A program made the translations under genes and the position numbers. Positions 58,400 to 64,000 of a stretch of 64,000 nucleotides of DNA are shown here, piece after piece. Position 1 is the first letter of the stretch. The number at the start of each line of letters is the position of its first letter. The DNA is from Candidatus Thermoflexus japonica (GTDB taxonomy: Bacteria; Chloroflexota; Anaerolineae; Thermoflexales; Thermoflexaceae): assembly GCA_002898735.1 (NCBI GenBank), contig BEHY01000001.1, positions 1-64,000 of the forward strand, written 5' to 3'. The notes under the pieces were generated by a model. It saw only the letters and a program-made list of their open reading frames with translations. It ran no database searches and was not told the origin of the DNA.

Positions 58400-59818
58400 T
58401 CACCCCAGGTAGAGGCGCTGGAACAGCAACACGATCAAGGTCATGAAGCTGGCAATCGGCAGGAGCGCGCGCCGGGCCTTCGCCGCATCTCCCAGATTCT
58501 GCTGGGCGATTCGGAAAGCCAGGCCGATGGAGACCACCAGGCCCAGCCACAGGACGGGAAGCTGCAGGAGCGGAACCAGCTCGGGTATATACGGGGTCCA
58601 GGGGTGGGATGCCGTGCCCAACAGATCCCATCCCCGCCCCAGGGGATCGGAGAGGAGGGGGATCGCATACGAGATGTTGACCAGGACGAAGGAGAGGGTA
58701 AAGGCGATCCAGCCGGTCAGCCCCAGCGGGACCAAGGCATAGGCCAGCTCGACAAAGAGGCGCCGAAGCGGAATCCCCGCCCGCGCGATCCATCGGGCAA
58801 GGGCCACCGCGATCAGGAACACGCCGGGAAGGCCGATGAGGTTCACCCCAAGGAAACCGGTGGCGTAGAGGGCAAACCCCGCCGGATCACTGAGATTAGC
58901 CCATTCCTTCAGAAATCCCCATGGGCCAATATAAACGGCCGAGTAGATCAGGGCGCAGCTCAGCATGATGAAGGCCTTGTAAGCCTCATCCAGGCTCCGC
59001 CCCTTCCAGCCCGGAGCGCGCGCAAGCAGCAGATCCTGCCCGAAGGGCCGCAGGAAGATCCCCACGTTCTCTTTCGGACAGGCCTTCAGACACTCTGTGC
59101 ACAGGCCACAGTCGATGTTCCGCCACAGGTTCCCCGGATAGGCCATCCAGGGACAGGGATAACCCTCCGCGTTCCCTCGCAGGCAATCTTTCTCTTTATG
59201 GGTTACGCAGACCTGGGGATCCTTCACCCGAAGCTCCAGCGGGGCGACCATGGCGTAGAGCCCGATGAAGCCGCCCACCGGACACACATAGCGGCAGAAG
59301 ACCCGCCGCTCGAAGAGGAGGGAGAGAAGGAGGGCCAGGCCGATGAAGAGGGCCAGCACGATCCCTGTAGCCAGCGGACGGGTGAGGATGAGCGCGCTGA
59401 AGAGGGCGACCGCGAGGAAGGTCCCATTCTGAAGCCAGATGTTTCGAAGGGCCCGAGGCCAGGATAAGCCTAAGGTGAACGGTCGCCCCGGGCGCCGGGT
59501 GACGATGGCCAGCCGCTGGAGCCACTCCCCAGGGGCGGGGATCGGACACATCGCGCACCAGATGCGACCCGCAAGGGGGATCAGGAGGATGATGAGGGCC
59601 GCCCACCAGACGATCCAGACGAAGATGATGGCGAAATTGCGGTTCCCTACCGGGGTGCCGAGGAAGGCCGCCACCAGCACCAACACGAAGACGGCCAAGT
59701 TCGGCAGGATCAGCATGAACTGGAAGGCCCGATGCTTCACCAACCGCCGCAGAAGCGAGCAGCGGGTGAGCTCCAGCCTCGGATAAGCAAACGCACGCGC
59801 CATGCCGCGAACCACCAT
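58400..59818 (-). CDS. Polytopic membrane protein with 4Fe-4S clusters (NapH/NosR/CcoG-like)
   Basis: Protein of 472 residues with about ten membrane helices. Early WCAMCPIPAPGEWL and CRYVCPVGGF supply CxxxCP motifs of the NapH/NosR group; a cytoplasmic or external loop has VCVTHKEKDCLRGNAEGYPC and NIDCGLCTECLKACPKENVG, consistent with a [4Fe-4S] ferredoxin domain. It probably passes electrons across the membrane between quinol or cytoplasmic donors and the CuA proteins. Its ATG overlaps no gene but lies directly against the stop of the upstream CuA gene; GGGGAGG seven bases upstream sets the start. Confidence 0.85.
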   Translation of the reverse strand: MVVRGMARAFAYPRLELTRCSLLRRLVKHRAFQFMLILPNLAVFVLVLVAAFLGTPVGNRNFAIIFVWIVWWAALIILLIPLAGRIWCAMCPIPAPGEWLQRLAIVTRRPGRPFTLGLSWPRALRNIWLQNGTFLAVALFSALILTRPLATGIVLALFIGLALLLSLLFERRVFCRYVCPVGGFIGLYAMVAPLELRVKDPQVCVTHKEKDCLRGNAEGYPCPWMAYPGNLWRNIDCGLCTECLKACPKENVGIFLRPFGQDLLLARAPGWKGRSLDEAYKAFIMLSCALIYSAVYIGPWGFLKEWANLSDPAGFALYATGFLGVNLIGLPGVFLIAVALARWIARAGIPLRRLFVELAYALVPLGLTGWIAFTLSFVLVNISYAIPLLSDPLGRGWDLLGTASHPWTPYIPELVPLLQLPVLWLGLVVSIGLAFRIAQQNLGDAAKARRALLPIASFMTLIVLLFQRLYLG

Positions 59819-60322
59819 TCAGGCCTCCCCCTTGAGCCACCAGAATCGACCCACCACAGCCAGGGCCAGGAAAATCGTGCCCAGGGCGGAGCTGTAGAAG
59901 GGGAGGTTCGGTGTCACCACCAGTTCGCCGATCATGAACGGGTGTAAGGGGCCGCAGGTCTCTGAGCACCGGAAGCGGAACTTCCCCGGTCGGATGGCGA
60001 TGAACTCGATGGTCACCTCCTCCCCGGGCTGCACGACCCGGTTGATGCCGTACCCGTCCAGATAGAACCCGTGGGCGGTATCGACAGCGCGCAGGTGGAG
60101 GACTACCCGCTCACCCCAGCGCACCTCGATCCGCCCCCCCAGGGCATGGCGCGTATGGGCCTCGCCCGGCTGGAGGGGATCATAGTGGAAGGCCTGGCTC
60201 AGCAGCTCGACCTCCCGCACGACCGGAGTCCTGCCCGGCGTGAGGCGGAAGACGAGGCCCACCACAGGGGCGATGAAACCCAGCAAGCCGATCCCGCTGA
60301 CCAGGAACCACGCTCCGCGCAT
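59819..60322 (-). CDS. Membrane-anchored CuA-domain protein
   Basis: Protein of 167 residues: N-terminal helix (about 5-26), a cupredoxin domain with a complete CuA site (His84 in AHGFYLDGYGI; Cys119, Cys123, His127, Met130 in CSETCGPLHPFM), and a C-terminal helix. The start at 60322 is chosen because GGAGG lies five bases upstream; the earlier ATG 60355 lacks a site. First gene of the three-gene electron-transfer run, with the ferredoxin gene directly after it. It resembles a subunit II without its oxidase. Confidence 0.86.
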   Translation of the reverse strand: MRGAWFLVSGIGLLGFIAPVVGLVFRLTPGRTPVVREVELLSQAFHYDPLQPGEAHTRHALGGRIEVRWGERVVLHLRAVDTAHGFYLDGYGINRVVQPGEEVTIEFIAIRPGKFRFRCSETCGPLHPFMIGELVVTPNLPFYSSALGTIFLALAVVGRFWWLKGEA

Positions 60323-60575
60323 GCGGACCTCCGGGGTAACGCTCCCCCCAGACATTCATCGGAAGGGGCACTGGGGTCCATCCCACCTCACTCTACGCGG
60401 AAGCCGGAGGAGAGCGGATCAGCCGGGGGGGAGGATTTCCGGAAAGGAGAGGCAGGGGATTTTTTTCACCCCGGTCCTCCCCTCCTGCATGCGGGAGCCC
60501 GGGAAGGGGAGATCGTTCTTCTCATCCCTTTGGGGGGAGGGCCCGGCCGGCTCCGGGTGGGGAGACCGATGGGCT

Positions 60576-61232
60576 TCAATCGGGGGTGATCAAGCCCCGC
60601 CGCAGGGCATAGGCCACCAGCTCCGAGCGGCGGTGGAAACCTAACTTCTCGTAGAGATGCTGCCGATGGGTCTTCACGGTGTTCAGGCTCAGGCCCAGGC
60701 GCTCGGCGATCTGCCGATTCGTGAGCCCCTGGGCGATCAGGCGGAGGATGGTTTGCTCCCGGGGTGTCAGAGGGATCTCCTCCAGGAAGGGTTGGGGCTG
60801 CCGGTTCAGGTAATCCTGAACCAGGGATGCCGCCAGCTTGGGGGGCAGGTAGACACCGCCTTCGCAGACCGCGTGGATCGCGTAGAGCAGCTCATCGCTG
60901 TCTGCCCCTTTGAGGACATAACCGGCCGCCCCGGCCCGAAGCGCCTCAAAGAAGAAGGCCTCCTCCTCGTGCATGGTCAGGATCAGCACCCGGACCCCTG
61001 GCCATGCCCGAACGATCCGACGGGCCACTTCCAGCCCACTGAGATCCGGCAGGGTGATGTCCAGCAACACCAGATCCGGCTGGCGGGCCTCCACCAGAGC
61101 CAGCGCCTGCTGGCCGGTCCCCGCCTGCCCGATGACCCGGATATCCGCTTCATCCTCCAGCAGAGCGATCAGGCCCTGCCGCACGATGGTGTGATCATCC
61201 ACAATCAGGAGACGGATCGGTCGTTCCTTCAT
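60576..61232 (-). CDS. NarL/FixJ-family response regulator
   Basis: Protein of 218 residues. Receiver domain (1-125) with acidic pair in VDDHTIV, phospho-acceptor Asp58 in LLDITLPD, and Lys in VLKGADSDE; a LuxR-type helix-turn-helix at the C-terminus (LTPREQTILRLIAQGLTNRQIAERLGLSLNTVKTH). It controls genes in response to the kinase encoded just upstream, with whose gene it overlaps by 38 bases. Likely targets are the adjacent electron-transfer genes. AGGAGG is nine bases before the ATG. Confidence 0.92.
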   Translation of the reverse strand: MKERPIRLLIVDDHTIVRQGLIALLEDEADIRVIGQAGTGQQALALVEARQPDLVLLDITLPDLSGLEVARRIVRAWPGVRVLILTMHEEEAFFFEALRAGAAGYVLKGADSDELLYAIHAVCEGGVYLPPKLAASLVQDYLNRQPQPFLEEIPLTPREQTILRLIAQGLTNRQIAERLGLSLNTVKTHRQHLYEKLGFHRRSELVAYALRRGLITPD

Positions 61233-63132
61233 TAGCGGGCACCTCCTGACGCTCTTCCATCGGCCTTCCGGAGGCTGGGAGCCCAACCAGGGACGGCCAG
61301 GGGATCCGCACGCGGATGGTCGTGCCCTGCCCGGGCTGGCTGTCGATCTCCAGCTGGCCTCCGATGAGGGAGGCACGCTCCCGCATCCCGGCTAGACCCA
61401 GGCCCCGTCCTGCGCCTTCCACCGTCACCGCCGTGGGGTTAAACCCCCGGCCGTTGTCCTGCACCTCCATGATCAGCTCCCCCTCCCTGCGGATCAGGCG
61501 AAGCCACACATGGGTGGCCCCGCTGTGTCGAGCCACGTTATGCATGGCCTCCTGGGCGATACGGAAGAGGATCAACTCCACCTCGCCGGGCAGCCGTTCT
61601 GTGATCCCCTCAGTTTCCAGGATGAGGTGGATCCCTAAAGGCTGCAGCAGGGCTTCTGCCACCCCCCTGAGCGCCGGGATCAGGCCCAGCTGATCCAGCA
61701 CGCCCGGCCGCAGGGCGCTGATGACCCGCCGCAGATCTTCCATGGCCTGGGCAACCAGCTCGCGCGTTCGGTGGAGCTGTTCCTGGGCCCATGGGTTGGC
61801 CTCGCCCAGGGTTTTCGCCAGGCGATCCAGACTGAGTTGGACGGCAGTGAGGATCTGCCCGGCCTCATCGTGCAGCTCGCGGGCCAGGCGGGCGCGCTCC
61901 TCCTCCTGCGCGGTCAACAGGCGACGCAGCAGCTGACGGGTCAGGGCCTCCTGTTGCCGCAGGGCCTCTGTCCGTTCCGCCACCCGGACTTCCAGGGTTT
62001 CGCTCCAGCGGGCCAGCTCCCGGATGTTTTCCAGCAACCGGAGCCGCATTCGTTCCAGGGCCTCCGCCATTGCCCCGATCTCCCCCCCTTCGGGAGCCCG
62101 AAGCGGGGTGCTCAGATCCCCATCGGCGATCCGCTGGGCCGCCTGGGTTAGCCGATGGACCGGGCGAACCAGGAGGTGCGCTCCCAGGAGGCTGACCCCC
62201 CAGATCCCTCCCAGGGCCAGCAGGCCCAGGAGGGCTAACCCCCAGCGCAGGCGAGTGATCGGGGCGGCGATCGTATCCAGATCTCCACCGATGGCGACGG
62301 CCAGAGGAGCCAGGCGCAAAGGGGCGAAGGCCATAACGTGGAGATGCCCCGGGGATTCGTTGGGGAAGCCCGGCTCAACGGGAACGATCTGCACCTGGGG
62401 TCGGCCCTCCGCGAACGCCTGCCGGTAGAATCGGGCATGTTCCCCCGGGCTCCCGAAAGGGATCTGCAGTGTGGAGGCCACCACATTCCCCTGAGGATCC
62501 AGGAGCAGCGCGTGGCCGATTCGCCCCAGACGAGCTGAGCGTTGCAGAATTTGCCGAACGCGGGCATCCTCCAGGGACATCCAACCGCCCATGAAGCCCT
62601 GTAGCCTTCCATCCGTGCTCTGGACCGGCACGGCCAGGAGCATCACAGGGGCCCCGCTGGCGGGAAGACGGAAGGGCCGGGAGACGCTCAGCCCCTCTGC
62701 CTTCAAGTGCAGGCCGAGCTCAGGGCGCTCGAGAAGCGAAGCGCCGATAGAAAACCCCGCCGGGGGATAAGCGGCCCGCAGGCGACCCTCCGGATCCAGA
62801 AAGACGAGCCCCGCGAATTCAGGGGTTCGCTGCTCATAAGCCCAGGCCAATCGCGCGGCAAGAAGCGCCTCATTTTCGATCCTCTCCGGAAACAGCCCAT
62901 GGGAGAGCTGACGAAGCTCCTCCCCACTATGGCGGAGCAGGTCCTCCAATTCCCCGGCCGCCATCTCGGCCAGAAGCTGGCGCTCTTCCAGAAGGCGGGC
63001 GATGCTTTCCTGGACAGCGCGCTCGCCCAGCGTGGAGAAGACGAAAAAGAGGGCGAGGAGGCCCAGGCTGAGGCTCAGGGCCAGGCGTGGCCATAATCCA
63101 ATGCGCTGGGCGAGCCACTCCCATTTTTTCAT
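61195..63132 (-). CDS. Membrane sensor histidine kinase (HisKA_3 type)
   Basis: Protein of 645 residues: first helix (about 15-37), an extracellular Cache-like sensor domain with FLDPEGRLRAAYPPAGFS and LLDPQGNVVAST, second helix near 300, HAMP domain (RPVHRLTQAAQRIADGDLSTPL), a coiled coil, phospho-acceptor His in LARELHDEAGQIL, and HATPase with NVARHSGATHV, DNGRGF and GLGLAGMRERA. Pairs with the NarL-type regulator encoded downstream. The signal is unknown. Its ATG overlaps the stop of the rhodanese gene (ATGA). Confidence 0.92.
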   Translation of the reverse strand: MKKWEWLAQRIGLWPRLALSLSLGLLALFFVFSTLGERAVQESIARLLEERQLLAEMAAGELEDLLRHSGEELRQLSHGLFPERIENEALLAARLAWAYEQRTPEFAGLVFLDPEGRLRAAYPPAGFSIGASLLERPELGLHLKAEGLSVSRPFRLPASGAPVMLLAVPVQSTDGRLQGFMGGWMSLEDARVRQILQRSARLGRIGHALLLDPQGNVVASTLQIPFGSPGEHARFYRQAFAEGRPQVQIVPVEPGFPNESPGHLHVMAFAPLRLAPLAVAIGGDLDTIAAPITRLRWGLALLGLLALGGIWGVSLLGAHLLVRPVHRLTQAAQRIADGDLSTPLRAPEGGEIGAMAEALERMRLRLLENIRELARWSETLEVRVAERTEALRQQEALTRQLLRRLLTAQEEERARLARELHDEAGQILTAVQLSLDRLAKTLGEANPWAQEQLHRTRELVAQAMEDLRRVISALRPGVLDQLGLIPALRGVAEALLQPLGIHLILETEGITERLPGEVELILFRIAQEAMHNVARHSGATHVWLRLIRREGELIMEVQDNGRGFNPTAVTVEGAGRGLGLAGMRERASLIGGQLEIDSQPGQGTTIRVRIPWPSLVGLPASGRPMEERQEVPANEGTTDPSPDCG

Positions 63133-64000
63133 GCTGGGGTTTCCCCTACCACGTAAGGCAACCCTCGAGAGCGCCAGTCGGACCACGAACCTTTATAGTT
63201 CCGAACCCGGGGATAGCCCAGAAGGCGCAGGACCCAATAAGTATGGGCGGATCGAGCTCCGCTTTCACAGTAAACCACGATTTCCTTCTCCGGCCCAATG
63301 CCCAGAGCAGCCCATCGGGCCTTCAGAAGATCCGCTCGAAGGAGCCGGGGGTAAGGATGGAGGTCCAGGGACCCCTCCCACGGGAAGTGCAGGGCTCCGG
63401 GAAGATGCCCCTGAATATATTCGGAGCGGGTTCGCACATCCAGGAGGAGGAGATCCGGACGGGAGGCGTTCTGCAGGATCCAGTCGGCCGTGGCCAGCCG
63501 CGAGGGATCCGGCCGTGCTTGATAACGAACTGGAGGCAGCAAACGGCCTTCCCACTCCACAGGCCCACCGAGGGCCAGCCAGGCCTGCCATCCTCCCTCC
63601 AGGATTGCGACGGAGGCTTGCCCCAGATATTCCAGGAGCCAGGCGGCCAATCCCGCCGCCGGGCCGAAATCGCTGTCCACAATCACCACCACATCCTCCC
63701 GCCGGAGCCCCAGAGCCCCCAGCCGGGTTTCCAGCAGGGAGAGGGATGGCAAAGGCTCGGGACCCGGCCCGGCAGGCGCCAGGAGGGCCTCCAGATCCAG
63801 ACGAATCGCCCCAGGAACGTGTCCGAAAGGATAACCGGAGGCGGCTTCCGGCAATACCGGACGCACATCCAGGATGCGAAGCGTGGGGTCCTTCAGCCGC
63901 TGGAGCAACTGCTCCGCGGAGATCAGCCGGGTTGAAGAAGAAGAGGCCCCCTGCGTCCCCTCCACCGGCGAGAGGGTCGGGGCCTCTTCCCGATAGATCA
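63129..64000 (-). CDS. Tandem-rhodanese sulfurtransferase, 5' end cut by the window
   Basis: Two rhodanese domains. The first (about residues 15-135 of the visible part) lacks Cys: its loop reads VDSDFG. The second has the catalytic CESGARS loop (Cys233 counting from GTG 63965) with nearby LLLDVRTRSEYIQGHLPGA. The reading frame remains open from the GTG at 63965 to the window edge, and the residues there (REEAPTLSPVEGTQGASSSS) look like a linker, so the true start, perhaps with a signal peptide, is probably outside the window. It moves sulfur from thiosulfate or a similar donor. Its stop overlaps the kinase start, linking it to the sensor system. Confidence 0.85.
   Translation of the reverse strand, partial: IYREEAPTLSPVEGTQGASSSSTRLISAEQLLQRLKDPTLRILDVRPVLPEAASGYPFGHVPGAIRLDLEALLAPAGPGPEPLPSLSLLETRLGALGLRREDVVVIVDSDFGPAAGLAAWLLEYLGQASVAILEGGWQAWLALGGPVEWEGRLLPPVRYQARPDPSRLATADWILQNASRPDLLLLDVRTRSEYIQGHLPGALHFPWEGSLDLHPYPRLLRADLLKARWAALGIGPEKEIVVYCESGARSAHTYWVLRLLGYPRVRNYKGSWSDWRSRGLPYVVGETPA

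Overview
The window is GC-rich, about 67-70% by eye, and densely coded, with strong AGGAGG-type ribosome binding sites and some GTG and TTG starts. Gene content suggests a thermophilic Chloroflexota bacterium, possibly a relative of Thermoflexus or the Anaerolineae. The clues are lipoproteins with Thr/Pro-rich linkers, a solitary homoserine kinase, a DUF4388 plus small GTPase pair, PhnE permeases with extra outer domains, a menaquinone methyltransferase, and copper/haem electron carriers. The taxonomic assignment is inference.

Layout. 1-6548: accessory block of secreted proteins and lipoproteins, with a near-identical tandem duplication (one copy truncated) and a cytoplasm-type C39-like peptidase; a 40-bp direct repeat flanks the block and its right copy lies in the start of comEC. 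6595-10384: comEC, a methyltransferase and a DUF457 membrane protein. 10424-11703: a non-coding array of at least 34 small hairpins of four kinds (A-B-C-D) in fixed order, the most unusual object in the window. 11718-16249: membrane-anchored protein, thrB, an SsnA-type aminohydrolase, a Nudix CoA pyrophosphatase and a phosphoribosyltransferase, all on the minus strand. 16509-20950: a sigma70-like promoter and a phnD-phnC-phnE-phnE import operon for phosphonate, phosphite or phosphate. 21115-24035: yebC-ruvC-response regulator-ruvA. 24306-27272: subtilase, metallophosphoesterase and carboxylesterase. 27438-38903: menaquinone methyltransferase, a fatty acyl-ACP reductase-like protein, a beta-helix sugar nucleotidyltransferase-like protein, a GTPase/DUF4388 pair, sirtuin, two peptidases, a PfkB kinase, a thioesterase and a second metallophosphoesterase. 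39062-45580: large TPR protein with repeated PEWL motifs, feoA/feoB ferrous iron uptake and a DUF4349 lipoprotein. 46044-50281: def-trxB, a NERD-like membrane protein and fabF. 50414-56841: surface polysaccharide cluster (RmlA-like, degenerate tyrosine autokinase, two Wzz-type proteins, GT4, GT2) with rnhB embedded. 57147-64000: copper/Fe-S/haem electron-transfer cluster with a two-component system and a rhodanese cut by the window edge.

Several sets appear to work together: the phn transporter; RuvA/RuvC (RuvB is not in the window); FeoA/FeoB; the polysaccharide genes; and the CuA proteins with the membrane ferredoxin, whose neighbouring sensor kinase and regulator are translationally coupled to each other and to the rhodanese gene. 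No rRNA, tRNA, CRISPR array, integrase or transposase was recognised.
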